Source of the DNA: Ptiloglossa arizonensis
Taxonomy: Eukaryota; Arthropoda; Insecta; Hymenoptera; Colletidae
DNA length: 64,000 nucleotides
Assembly (NCBI RefSeq): GCF_051014685.1
Contig: NW_027478401.1
Location: forward strand, 1,674,001 to 1,738,000
Direction: 5' to 3'
A program made the translations under genes and the position numbers. Each line of letters opens with the position of its first letter. The stretch's first letter is position 1. The notes beneath the pieces were generated by a model. The model saw only the letters and a list, made by a program, of their open reading frames with translations. It was not told the origin of the DNA and did no database searches. Positions 37,601-49,700 of the stretch are shown piece by piece.

Positions 37601-39010
37601 AGTTAAGGAATGCTTCAGAAACCATCAAAATTATCGCAAGTCTGATACTCGAAACCAATAACTATAAAGGCCTAGGGGAAAAATACACGTACCCTTGTAA
37701 TCGGGCGAGTTTCTGCTTTCAGATGCAATAGGAAATTCTCGAGTTCGTCAATCCGTTCGCGAGATATGGGAGTTTGAAGTTAAGGAATGGTTGAGAAACC
37801 TTCAAAATTATCGATGGTCTGATACTCGAAACCAATAACTGGAATGGCCTAGGTCAAAAATACACGTATCGTTGTAATCGGGCGTGTTTCTGCTTTCAGA
37901 TGCAATAGGAAATTCTCGAGTTCGTCAATGCATTCGCGAGGTATGGTAGTTTGAAGTTAAGGAATGGTTGAGAAACCATCAAAATTTTCGCAAGTCTGAT
38001 ACTCGGAACCAATAACTACAAAGGCATAGGGGAAAAATGCACATACCTTTGTAATCTGGCGAGTTTCCACTTTCAGATGCAACAGGAATTTCTCGCGTTC
38101 GTCATTCCGTTCGCGAGATATGGGAGTTTGAAGTTAAGGAACGGTTGAGAAGCCATCAAAATTTTCGCAATTCTGATACTCGAAACCAATAACTACAATG
38201 GCCTAGGGGTAAGATACACATACCTTTGTAATCGCGCGAGTTTCCACTTTCAGATGCAACAGGAATTTCTGGAGTTCGACATTCCGTTCGCGAGATATGG
38301 GAGTTTGAAGTTAAGGAATGGTTGAGAAACCATCAAAATTTTCGCAATTCTGATGCTAGAAACCAATAACTACAATGGCCTAGGGGAAAAATACACAAAC
38401 CGTTGAAATCGGGCGAGTTTCTGCTTTCAGGTGCAACAGGAATTTCTCGAGTTCGTCAATCCGTTCGTGAGATATGGGAGTTTGAAGTTAAGGAATGGTT
38501 GAGAAACCTTCAAAATTTTCGCTGGTCTGATAATCGAAACCAATAACTGGAATGGCCTCGGTTAAAAATACACGTACCCTTGTAATCGGGCGTGTTTCTG
38601 CTTTCAGATGCAATAGGAAATTCTCGAGTTCGTCAATCCGTTCGCGAGATATGGTAGTTTGAAGTTAAGGAATGGTAGAGAAACCATAAAAATTTTCGCA
38701 ATTCTGATGCTAGAAACCAATAACTACAAAGCCTTAGGGGAAAAATACACATACCGTTGTAATCGGGCGAGTTTCTGCTTCCAGATGCAACAGGAATTTC
38801 TCGAGTTCGTCAATCCGTTCGCGACATGTGGGAGTTTGAAGTTAAGGAATGGTTGAGATACCATCAAAATTTTCGCAATTCTAATGCTAGAAACCAATAA
38901 TTACAATGGCCTAGGTCAAAAATACACGAACCGTTGTAATCGGGCGCATTTGTGCTTTCAGATGCAATAGGAAATTCTCGAGTTCGTCAATCCATTCGCG
39001 AGATATGGGA
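34629..39010 (+). repeat. 10-monomer HOR, 1770 bp, about 2.5 copies
   Basis: Positions repeat at exactly 1770 bp (10 x 177): the AATGGTAGAG monomer is at 35131, 36901 and 38671, and GGGGTAAGATACAC lies near 34660, 36430 and 38200. Differences are few (GGGGAAAAATGCAG near 35551 against GGGGAGAAATGCAG near 37321; ATACAAAAACC near 34851 and 36621 against ATACACAAACC near 38391), so the copies are recent. The array starts abruptly at the end of the long unit and ends near 39010, where GGTAGTTTGAAG gives way to GGGAGTTTGAAG and the 1770-bp match is lost. Confidence 0.95.
36097..36113 (+). other. CENP-B-box-like 17-mer (best instances here and at 37867-37883)
   Basis: The 17 bp read TATCGTTGTAATCGGGC. 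Against the essential CENP-B pattern NTTCGNNNNANNCGGGN, 8 of 9 fixed positions agree. Against the fuller mammalian box YTTCGTTGGAARCGGGA, 13 of 17 agree. The commoner monomer form TACCGTTGTAATCGGGC agrees at 7 of 9 and 12 of 17. The element sits at the anchor of nearly every monomer. It may be chance: no instance matches all nine fixed positions among those I inspected, and a CENP-B-type binder is not known for this sequence. Confidence 0.4.
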
Positions 39011-39353
39011 GTTTGAAGTTAAGGAATGCTTGAGAAACCATCAAAATTATCGCAAGTCTGATACTCGAAACCAATAACTACAAAGGCCTTGAGGAAAAAT
39101 ACACATGCCGTTGTAATGGGGCGAGTTTCTACTTTCAGATGCAACAGGAATTTCTCGAGTTCGTCAATCCGTTCGCGAGATATAGGAGTTTGAAGTTAAG
39201 GAATGGTTGAGAAACCATCAAAATTCTCGCACGTCTGATACTCGAAACCAGTAACTACAATGGCCCAGGGCAAAAATACACATACGGTTGTAATCGGGCG
39301 AGTTTCTGCTTTCAGATGCAACAGGAATTTCTCGGGTTCGTCAATCCGTTCGC

Positions 39354-39544
39354 GAGATATGGGAGTTTGAAGTTAAGAAACTTCAAAGCATCAAAAATTT
39401 GAGAAACCATCAAAATTTTCGCAATTCTGAAGCTTAAAGCGAATAACTGGAATGGCCTAGGGGCAAGTACACACACCATTGTAATCGGGCGAGTTTCTAC
39501 TTTCAGATGCAACAGGAATTTCTCGAGCTCGTCAATCCGTTCGC
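39354..39544 (+). repeat. 191-bp monomer with a 15-bp internal insertion
   Basis: The interval between successive GAGAT boxes is 191 bp (39354 to 39545). Where other units read GTTAAGGAATGGTTGAGAAACC, this one has GTTAAGAAACTTCAAAGCATC followed by AAAAATT and then TGAGAAACC. It also has CTGAAGCTTAAAGCGAATAAC in place of the usual CTGATACTCGAAACCAATAAC, and lacks one base in the A run after GGGG. The ATGGTT arm of the dyad is destroyed. The inserted bases resemble a shuffled local AAACC/CATCAAAA segment, so a small templated duplication is likelier than foreign DNA. Confidence 0.85.
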
Positions 39545-40908
39545 GAGATTTGGGAGTCTGAAGTTAAGGAATGGTTGAGAAACCATCAAAATTTTCGCAA
39601 GTCTGATACTCGAGAGCAATAACTACTACGGTCCAGGGCAAAAATACACATACCGTTGTAATCGTGCGAGTTTCTACTTTCAGATGCAACAGGAATTTCT
39701 CGGGTTCGTCAATCCGTTCGCGAGATATGAGAGTTTGAAGTTAAGGAATGGTTGAGAAACCATCAAAATTTTTGCTGGTCTGATACTCGAAACCAATAAC
39801 TGGAATGGCCTAGGGGAAAAGTACACACACTATTGTAATCGGGCGAGTTCCTACTTTCAGATGCAACAGGAATTTCTCGAGTTCGTCAATCCCTTCGCGA
39901 GATATGGGAGTCTGAAGTTAAGGAATGGTTGAGAAACCATCAAAATTTTCGCAAGTCTGATACCCGAAACCAATAACTACTATGGCCCAGGGCAAAAACA
40001 AACATGCCGTAGTAATCGGGCGAGTTTCTGCTTTCAGATGCAACAGGAATCTCTCGAGTTCGTCAATCCGTTCGCGAGATATGGTAGTCCAAAGTTAAGG
40101 AATGATTGAGAAACTATCAAAATTTTCGCAACTCTGACACTCGAAACCAATAACTACTATGGCCCAGGGCAAAAATACACGCACCGTTATAATCGGGCGG
40201 GTTTCTACTTTCAGATGCAACAGGAATTTCTCGGGTTCGTCAATCCGTTCGCGAGATATGGGAGTTTGAAGTTAAGGAATGGTTGAGAAACCATCAAAAT
40301 TTTCGCAAGTCTGATACTCGAAACCAATAACTACTATGGCCCAGGGCAAAAATACACATATCCTTGTAATCGTACGAGTTTCTGCTTTCAGACGCAACAG
40401 GAATTTCTCGGGTTCGTGAATCCGTTCGCGAGATATGAGAGTTTGAAGTTATGGAATTGTTGAGAAACCATCAAAATTTTCGCAAGTGTGATTCTCGAAA
40501 CGAATAACTACAAAGGCCGAGTGAAAAAATACACATACCGTTGTAATCGGGCGAGTTTCTACTTTCAGATGCAATAGGAATTTCTCGAGTTCGTCAATCC
40601 GTTCGCGAGATATGGTAGTCTGAAGTTAAGGAATGGTTGAGAAACCATCAAAATCTTCGCAAGTCTGATACTCGAAACCAATAACTACAAAGGCTTAGAG
40701 GAAAAATACAAATACCGCTGTAATGGGGCGAGTTTATACTTTCAGATGCAACAGGATATTCTCGAGTTCGTCAATCCGTTCGCGAGATATGGGAGTTTGA
40801 TGTTAAGGAATGGTTGAGAAACCATCAAAATTTTCGCTGGTCTGATACTCGAAACCAGTAACTGGAATGGCCTAGGGGAAATGTACACACACCGCAGTGA
40901 TCGGGCGA

Positions 40909-41071
40909 GTTTCTGCTTTCAGATGCAACAGGAATTTCTCGAGTTCGGCAATCGGTTCGCGTGATATGGGAGTTTGAAGTTAAGGAATGGTTGAGAAACC
41001 ATCAAAATTTTCGCAAGTATCATACTCGAAAACTCTAACTACTATTGCCTAGGGCCGTTTTAACCCAGCGG
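40909..41071 (+). repeat. 163-bp monomer with the anchor and CENP-B-like region deleted
   Basis: GTTTCTGCTTTCAG occurs at 40909 and next at 41072, a spacing of 163 bp. After GCCTAGGGC the unit reads CGTTTTAACCCAGCGG instead of the A-rich box and the ACCGTTGTAATCGGGCGA anchor, a net loss of 14 bp with the remaining bases altered. The preceding bases (AGTATCATACTCGAAAACTC) are also unusual. It is the only unit I saw in which the anchor itself is lost. Confidence 0.85.
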
Positions 41072-42095
41072 GTTTCTGCTTTCAGATGCAACAGGAATTT
41101 CTCGAGTTCGTCAATCCGTTCGCGAGATATGGGAGTTTGAAGTTAAGGAATGGTTGAGAAACCATCAAAATTTGCGCTGGTCTGATACTCGAAACCAGTA
41201 ACTGGAATGGCCTAGGGGAAAAATACACATACCGCTGTGATCGGGCGAGTTTCTGCTTTCAGATACAGCAGGAATTTCTAGAGTTCGTCAATCCGTTCGC
41301 GAAATATGGGAGTTTGAAGTTATTGAATGGTTGAGAAACAAACAAAATTTTCGCAAGTCTGATACTCGAAACCAATAACTACAGTGGCCTAGGGCAAAAA
41401 TACACATACCGTTGTAATTGGGCGAGTTTCTACTCTCAGATGCAACAGGAGTTTCCCCGATACGTCAATCCGTTCGCGAAATATCGGAGGTTGGATTTAA
41501 GAGATGGTTGAGAAACCGTCAAAATTTTCGCAATTCTGATGCTAGAAACGAATAACTGGAATGCGCTAGAGCAAAAATACACATACCGTTGTAATCGGAC
41601 GAGTTTCTGCTTTCAGATGCAACCGGAATTTCTCGAGTTCGTCAATCCGTTCGCGAGATATGGGAGTTTGAAGTTAAGGAATGGTTGAGAAACCATCAAA
41701 ATTTGCGCTGGTCTGATACTCGAAACCAGTAACTGGAATGGCCTAGGGGAAAAATACACATACCGCTGTGATCGGGCGAGTTTCTGCTTTCAGATACAGC
41801 AGGAGTTTCTAGAGTTCGTCAATCCGTTCGCGAAATATGGGAGTTTGAAGTTATTGAATGGTTGAGAAACAAACAAAATTTTCGCAAGTCTGATACTCGA
41901 AACCAATAACTACAGTGGCCTAGGGCAAAAATACACATACCGTTGTAATTGGGCGAGTTTCTACTCTCAGATGCAACAGGAGTTTCTCCGATACGTCAAT
42001 CCGTTCGCGAAATATCGGAGGTTGGATTTAAGAGATGGTTGAGAAACCGTCAAAATTTTCGCAATTCTGATGCTAGAAACGAATAACTGGAATGG
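41072..42095 (+). repeat. 3-monomer HOR, 531 bp, two copies
   Basis: ACCGCTGTGATCGGGC occurs at 41231 and 41762, exactly 531 bp apart. The order AAATTTGCGCTGG, AGATACAGCAGG, GAAATATGGGAG, AACAAACAAAA, GATACGTCAATCC, AAATATCGGAGGTTGG is the same in both. The copies differ at a few sites (AGGAATTTCTAG against AGGAGTTTCTAG, TTTCCCCGATAC against TTTCTCCGATAC). The match fades after about 42095. Confidence 0.9.
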
Positions 42096-43380
42096 GCTAG
42101 GGCAAAAATATACATGCCGTTGTAATTGGGCGAGTTTCTACTTTCAGATGCAACAGGAATTTCTCGGGTTCGTCAATCCGTTCGCGAGATATGGGAGTTT
42201 GAATTTAAGGAATGGTTGAGAAACAATCAAAATATTCGCAATTCTGATGCTAGAAACGAATAACTGGAATGGCATAGGGGAACAATACACATACCGTTGT
42301 AATTGGGCGACTTTCTACTCTCAGATGCAACAGGAATTTCTCCGACTCGTCAATCAGATCGCGAGATATGGGAGTTTGAACATTAAAGAATGGATGAGAA
42401 ACCATCAAAATTTTCGCAAGTCTGATACTCGAAACCAATAACTACTATTGCCTAGGGCAAAAATACACATACCGTTGCAATCGGGCGAGCTTCTACTTTC
42501 AGATGCAACAGAAATTTCTCGAGTTCGTCAATCCGTTCGCGAGATATGGGAGTTTGAAGTTAAGGAATGGTTGAGAAACTATCAAAATATTAGTAAGTCT
42601 GATACTCGAAACCAATAGCTACTAAAGCCTAGGGCAAAAATACACATACCATTGTAATCGGGCGAGATTATGCTTTTAGATGCAACTGGAATTTCTCGCG
42701 TTGGTAATCCGTTCGCGAGATATAGGAGTTTGAAGTTAAGGAATGGTTGAGAAATCATCAAAATTTTCGAAAGTCTGATACTCGAAACCAATAACTACTA
42801 TTGCCTAGGGCAAAAATACTGAAACCGTTGTAATCGGGCGAGTTTCTGCTTTCAGATGCAGCAGGAAGTTCTCGAGTTCGTCAATCCGTTCGCGAAATAT
42901 GGGAGTTTGAAGTTAAGGCATGGTTGAAGAATCATCAAAATTTTCGCAAGTCTGATACTCGAAACCAATAACTACTCTTGCCTAGGGCAAAAATACTCAA
43001 ACCGTTGTAATCGGGCGAGTTTCTGCTTTCAGATGCAGCAGGAATTTCTCGAGTTTGTCAATCCGTTCGCGAGATATGGGAGTTTGAAGTTAAGGAATGG
43101 TTGACAAACCATTAAAATTTTCGCAAGTCTGATGCCCGAAACCAATAACTGGAGTGGCCTAGGGGAAAAGTACACATACCGCTGTAATCGGGCGAGTTTC
43201 TGCTTTCAGATGCAACTGGAATTTCTCTAGTTCGTCAATCCGTTTGCGAGATATGGGAGTTCGAAGTTAAGGAATGGTTGAGAAACCATCAAAATTTTCG
43301 CTGGTCTGGTACTAGAAACCAATAACTGGAATGGCCTAGGGGAAAAGTACACATACCACTGTAATCGGGCGAGTTTCTGC
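42096..43380 (+). repeat. Mixed monomers, no HOR
   Basis: Subtypes change from the GAATAACTGGAATGG / TAATTGGGCGAC type to the CTACTATTGCCTAGGGC type that dominates the next 10 kb. A close pair carrying AAATACTGAAACCG / AAATACTCAAACCG lies near 42810-43010. Some units have GTTGGTAATCC instead of GTTCGTCAATCC, one base shorter, giving 176-bp monomers. No other content is seen. Confidence 0.8.
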
Positions 43381-46300
43381 TTTCAGATGCAACTGGAATT
43401 TCTCCAGTTCGTCAATCCGTTCGCGAGATATGGGAGTTTGAAGTTAAGGAATGGTTGAGAAACCATCAAAATTTTCGCAAGTCTGATACCCGAAACCAAT
43501 AACTACTATTCCCTAGGGCAAAAATACACATACCGTTGTAATCGGGCGAGCATCTACTTTCAGATGCAGCAGGAATTTCTCGTGTTCATCAATCCGTTCG
43601 CGAGATATGGGGGTTTGAAGTTAAGGAATGGTTGAGAAACCATCAAAATTTTCGCTGGTCTGATACTCGAAACCAATAAGTGGAATGGCCTAGGAGTAAA
43701 GTACACATACCGTTGTAATCGGACGAGTTTCTGTTTCAGATGCAACTGCAATTTCTCTAGTTCGTCAATCCGTTCACGAGATATGGGAGTTTGAAGTGAA
43801 GGAATGGTTGAGATACCATCAAAATTTTCGCAAGTCTGATACTTGAAACCAACAACTACTATTGCCTAGGGCACAAATACACATTCCGTTGTAATCGATC
43901 GAGCTTCTGCTTTCAGATGCAACTGGAATTTCTCGAGTTCGTCAATCCGTTCGCGAGATATGGGAGTTTGAAGTTATGGAATGGTTGAGGAACTATCAAA
44001 ATTTTAGTAAGTCTGATACTCGAAACCAATAACTACTAATGCCTAGGGCAAAAATACACATACCATTGTAATCGGGCGAGCTTCTGCTTTCAGATGAAGC
44101 AGGGATTTCTCGAGTTCATCAATCCGTTCGCGAGATATGGGGGTTTGAAGTTAAGGAATGGTTGAGAAACCATCAAAATTTTCGCTCGTCTGATACTCGA
44201 AACCAATAACTGGAATTGCCTAGGGGAAAAGTACACATACCATTGTAATCGGACGAGTTTCTGCTTTCAGATGCAACTGTAATTTCTCTAGTTCGTCAAT
44301 CCGTTCGCGAGATATGGGAGTTTTAAGTTAAGGAATGGTTGAGAAGCCATCAAAATTTTTCCTGGTCTGATACTCGAAACCAATAACTACTATGGCCTAG
44401 GGCAAAAATACAAATACCATTGTAATCGGGCGAGTTTCTGCTTTCAGATGCAACTGGAATTTCTCCAGCTCGTCAATCCGTTCGCGAGATATGGGAGTTT
44501 GAAGTTAAGGAATGGTTAAGAAATCATCAAAATTTTTGCAAGTCTGATACTCGAAACTAATAACTACTATTGGCTAGGGCCAACATACACATACCGTTGT
44601 AATCGGGCGAGCTTCTACTTTCAGATGCAGCAGGAATTTCTCGAGTTCGTCAATCCGTTCGCGAGATATGGGAGTTTGAAGTTGAGGAATTGTTGAGAAA
44701 CCATCAGAATTTTCGCAAGTCTGATACTCGTAACCAATAACTACTATTGCCCAGGGCAAAAATGCACATACCGTTGTAATCGGGCGATCTTCTACCTTCA
44801 GATGCATCAGGAATTTCTCGAGTTCGTCAATCCGTTAGCGAGATATGGGAGTTTGAAATTAAGGAACGGTTGAGAAACCATCAAAATTCTCGCAATTCAG
44901 ATGCTAGAAACGAATAACTGGAATGACCTAAGGGAAAAGTACACATACCTTTGTAATCGGGCGAGTTTCTACTTTCAGATGCAACAGGAATTTCTCGAGT
45001 TCGTCAATCCGTTCGCGAGATATGGGAGTTTCAAAATAGGGAATGGTTGAGAGACCATCACAATTTTCGCAAGTCTGATACTCGAAACCATTAACTACTA
45101 TGGCCTAGGGGAAAAATATACATTTCTTTGTAATCGGGCGAGTTTCTGCTTTCAGATGCAACTGGAATTTCTCCAGCTCGTCAATCCGTTCGCGAGATAT
45201 GGGAGTTTGAAGTTAAGGAATGGTTGAGAAACCATCAAAATTTTCGCAAATCTGACACTCGTAACCAATAACTGCTATGGCCTAGGGCAAAAATACAAAT
45301 ACCATTGCAATCGGGCGAGATTATGCTTTCAGATGCAACTGGAATTTCTCCAGTTCGTCAATCCGTTCGCGAGATATGGAAGTTTGAAGTTAAGGAATGG
45401 TTGAGAAACCATCAAAATTTTCGCAAGTCTGATACCCGAAACCAATAACTACTATTCCCTAGGGCAAAAATACACATACCGTTGTAATCGGGCGAGCATC
45501 TACTTTCAGATGCAGCAGGAATTTCTCGTGTTCATCAATCCGTTCGCGAGATATGGGGGTTTGAAGTTAAGGAATGGTTGAGAAACCATCAAAATTTTCG
45601 CTGGTCTGATACTCGAAACCAATAAGTGGAATGGCCCAGGAGTAAAGTACACATACCGTTGTAATCGGACGAGTTTCTGCTTTCAGATGCAACTGCAATT
45701 TCTCTAGTTCTTCAATCCGTTCACGAGATATGGGAGTTTGAAGTGAAGGAATGGTTGAGATACCATCAAAATTTTCGCAAGTCTGATACTTGAAACCAAC
45801 AACTACTATTGCCTAGGGCACAAATACACATTCCGTTGTAATCGATCGAGCTTCTGCTTTCAGATGCAACTGGAATTTCTCGAGTTCGTCAATCCGTTCG
45901 CGAGATATGGGAGTTTGAAGTTATGGAATGGTTGAGGAACTATCAAAATTTTAGTAAGTCTGATACACGAAACCAATAACTACTAATGCCTAGGGCAAAA
46001 ATACACATACCATTGTAATCGGGCGAGTTTCTGCTTTCAGATGAAGCAGGAATTTCTCGAGTTCATCAATCCGTTCGCGAGATATGGGGGTTTGAAGTTA
46101 AGGAATGGTTGAGAAACCATCAAAATTTTCGCTGGTCTGATACTCGAAACCAATAAGTGGAATGGCCCAGGAGTAAAGTACACATACCGTTGTAATCGGA
46201 CGAGTTTCTGCTTTCAGATGCAACTGTAATTTCTCTAGTTCGTCAATCCGTTCGCGAGATATGGGAGTTTTAAGTTAAGGAATGGTTGAGAAGCCATCAA

Positions 46301-46765
46301 AATTTTTCCTGGTCTGATACTCGAAACCAATAACTACTATGGCCTAGGGCAAAAATACAAATACCATTGTAATCGGGCGAGTTTCTGCTTTCAGATGCAA
46401 CTGGAATTTCTCCAGTTCGTCAATCCGTTCGCGAGATATGGGAGTTTGAAGTTAAGGAATGGTTAAGAAATCATCAAAATTTTTGCAAGTCTGATACTCG
46501 AAACCAATAACTACTATTGGCTAGGGCCAACATACACATACCGTTGTAATCGGGCGAGCTTCTACTTTCAGATGCAGCAGGAATTTCTCGAGTTCGTCAA
46601 TCCGTTCGCGAGATATGGGAGTTTGAAGTTGAGGAATTGTTGAGAAACCATCAAAATTTTCGCAAGTCTGATACTCGTAACCAATAACTACTATTGCCCA
46701 GGGCAAAAATACACATACCGTTGTAATCGGGCGATCTTCTACCTTCAGATGCATCAGGAATTTCT
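43380..46765 (+). repeat. 11-monomer HOR, 1947 bp, about 1.7 copies
   Basis: The rare CATCTACTTT mark is at 43551 and 45497 (offset 1946). The mark GGCTAGGGCCAACATAC is near 44572 and 46519 (offset 1947). The one-base shift is explained by GAGTTTCTGTTTCAG near 43725 in the first copy against GAGTTTCTGCTTTCAG in the second. Matching covers about 43380-44815 and 45330-46765. The stretch between them contains monomers not repeated here, and beyond 46765 the match is lost. Confidence 0.88.
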
Positions 46766-49700
46766 CGAGTTCGTCAATCCGTTCGCGAGATATGGGAGTT
46801 TGAAGTTAAGGAATGGTTGAGAAACCATCAAAATTTTCGCAAGTCTGATACTCGAAACCAATAACTGCTGTGGCCTAGGGCAAAAATACAAATACCATTG
46901 TAATCGGGCGAGATTATGCTTTCAGGTGCAACTGGAAATTCTCGAGTTGGTAATCCGTTCGCGAGATATGAGAGTTTGAAGTTAAGTAATGGTTGATAAA
47001 TCATCAAAATTTTCGCAAATCTGATTCTCTAAACCAATAACTACTATTGCCTAGGGCAAAAATACAAATACCATTGTAATCGGGAGAGATTATGCTTTCA
47101 GGTGCAACTGGAATTTCTCGAGTTGGTAATCCGTTCGCGAGATATGGGAGTTTGAAGTTAAGGAATGGTTGAGAAATCATCAAAATTTTCGCAAGTCTGA
47201 TTCTCTAAACCAATAACTACTATTGCCTAGGGCAAAAATACACATACCGTTGTAATCGGGCGATCTTCTACCTTTAGATGCAACTGGTATTTCTCGAGTT
47301 CGTCAATCCGTTCGCGAGATATGGGAGTTTGAAGTTAAGGAATGGTTGAGAAACCATCAAAATTTTCGCAAGTCTGATACTCGAAACCAATAACTACTAA
47401 TGCCTAGGGCAAAAATACACATACCGTTGTAATCGGGCGATCTTCTACCTTCAGATGCAACAGGAATTTCCCGAGTTCGTCAATCCGTTCGCGAGATATG
47501 GGAGTTTGAATTTAAGGAATGGTTGAGAAACCATCAAAATATTCGCAAGTCTGGTACTCGTAACAAATAACTACTATGGCCTAGTGCAAGAATACACATA
47601 CCGTTGTAATCGGGCGAGTTTGTACTTTCAGATGCAACAGGAATTTCTCGAGTTCGTCAATCCGTTCGCGAGATATGGGAGTTTGAAGTTAAGGAATGGT
47701 TGAGAAGCCATCAAAATTTTCGCAAGTCTGATACTCGATACCAATAACTACTACGGCCTAGGGCAAAAATACAAATACCATTGTAATCGGGCGAGTTTCT
47801 GCTTTCAGATGCAACTGGAATTTCTCTAGTTCGTCAATCCGTTCGCGAGATATGGGAGTTTGAAGGTAAGGAATGGTTGGGAAACCATCAAAATTTTCGC
47901 AAGTCTGATACTCGAAACCAATAACTACTAATGCCTAGGGCAAAAATACTCATACCGTTGTAATCGGGCGAGTTTCTGCTTTCAGATGCAACAGGAATTT
48001 CTCGAGTTCGTCAATCCGTTCGCGAGATATGGGAGTTTGAAGTTAAGGAATGGTTTAGAAACCATCAAAATTTTCGCAAATCTGACACTCGTAACCAATA
48101 ACTGCTATGGCCTAGGGCAAAAATACAAATACCATTGTAATTGGGCGAGATTATGCTTTCAGATGCAACTGGAATTTCTCCAGTTCGTCAATCCGTTCGC
48201 GAGATATGGGAGTTTGAAGTTAAGGAATGGTTGAGAAACCATCAAAATTTTCGCAAGTCTGATACCCGAAACCAATAACTACTATTCCCTAGGGCAAAAA
48301 TACACATACCGTTGTAATCGGGCGAGCATCTACTTTCAGATGCAGCAGGAATTTCTCGTGTTCATCAATCCGTTCGCGAGATATGGGGGTTTGAAGTTAA
48401 GGAATGGTTGAGAAACCATCAAAATTTTCGCTGGTCTGATACTCGAAACCAATAAGTGGAATGGCCTAGGAGTAAAGTACACATACCGTTGTAATCGGAC
48501 GAGTTTCTGCTTTCAGATGCAACTGCAATTTCTCTAGTTCGTCAATCCGTTCAAGAGATATGGGAGTTTGACGTGAAGGAATGGTTGAGATACCATCAAA
48601 ATTTTCGCAAGTCTGATACTTGAAACCAACAACTACTAATGCCTAGGGCAAAAATACATATACCATTATAATCGCGCGAGTTTCTGCTTTCAGATGCAAC
48701 TGGAATTTCTCGAGTTCGTCAATCCGTTAGCGAGATAAGGGAGTTTGAAGTTAAGGAATGGTTGAGAAACCATCAAAATTTTCGCAAGTCTGACACTAGA
48801 AACCAATAACTGCTATGGCCTACGGCAAAAATACACATACCATTGTAATCGGGCGAGACTTTGCCTTTAGATGCAACTCGAATTTCTCGAGTTGGTAATC
48901 CGTTCGCGAGATATGGGAGTTTGAAGTTAAGGAATGGTTGAGAAATCATCAAAATTTTTGCAAGTCTGATACTCGAAACCAATAACTACTATTGCTTAGG
49001 GCCAAAATACACATACCTTTGTAATCGGGCGAGCTCCTACCTTCAGATGCAACATGAATTTCTCGAGTACGTCAATCCGTTCGCGAGATATGAGAGTTTG
49101 AAGTTAAGGAATGGTTGAGATACCATCAAAATTTTCGCAAGTCTGATAATCGTAACCAATAACTGCTGTCGCCTAGGGCAAAAATACACTTACCGTTGTA
49201 ATCGAGCGATCTTCTACCTTCAGATGCAACTGGAATTTCTCTTGTTCGTCAATCCGTTCGCGAGATATGGGAGTTTGAAGTTAAGGAATGGTTGAGAAAC
49301 CACCAAAATTTTCGCAAGTCTGATACTCGAAACCAATAACTGCTATGGCCTAGGGCAAAAATACAAATACCATTGTAATCGGGCGAGATTATGCTTTCAG
49401 GTGCAACTGGAATTTCTCGAGTTGGTAATCCGATAGCGAGATATGGGAGTTTGAAGTTAAGGAATGGTTGAGAAACCATCAAAATTTTCGCAAGTCTGAT
49501 ACTCGAAACCAATAACTGCTATGGCCTAGGGCAAAAATACAAATATCATTGTAATAGGGCGAGATTATGCTTTCAGGTGCAACTGGAGTTTCTCGAGTTG
49601 GTAATCCGTTCGCGAGATATGGGAGTTTGAAGTTAAGGAATGGTTGAGAAATCATCAAAATTCTCGCAAGTCTGATTCTCTAAACCAATAACTACTATTG

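Larger units (their letters stand above)
39010..41071 (+). repeat. Diverged monomers between homogenised domains
   Basis: No HOR is visible. Monomers differ from each other at many scattered positions (CCCAGGGCAAAAA boxes, CTCGGGTTCG instead of CTCGAGTTCG, GGTAGTCCAAAG, ACCGCAGTGATCGGG). The two most abnormal monomer lengths of the window are here. Such heterogeneous stretches usually mark array parts that have not been homogenised lately. No gene or mobile element is seen. Confidence 0.85.

Noticed and set aside
39390..39440. Possible insertion of foreign DNA in the 191-bp monomer
   Set aside because: The extra bases (around AACTTCAAAGCATC) resemble rearranged local sequence and total only about 15 bp. 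No target-site duplication or element ends are visible.
41040..41075. Possible unique sequence CGTTTTAACCCAGCGG
   Set aside because: It is too short to be a separate feature and is best explained as a deleted and mutated anchor region inside a 163-bp monomer.
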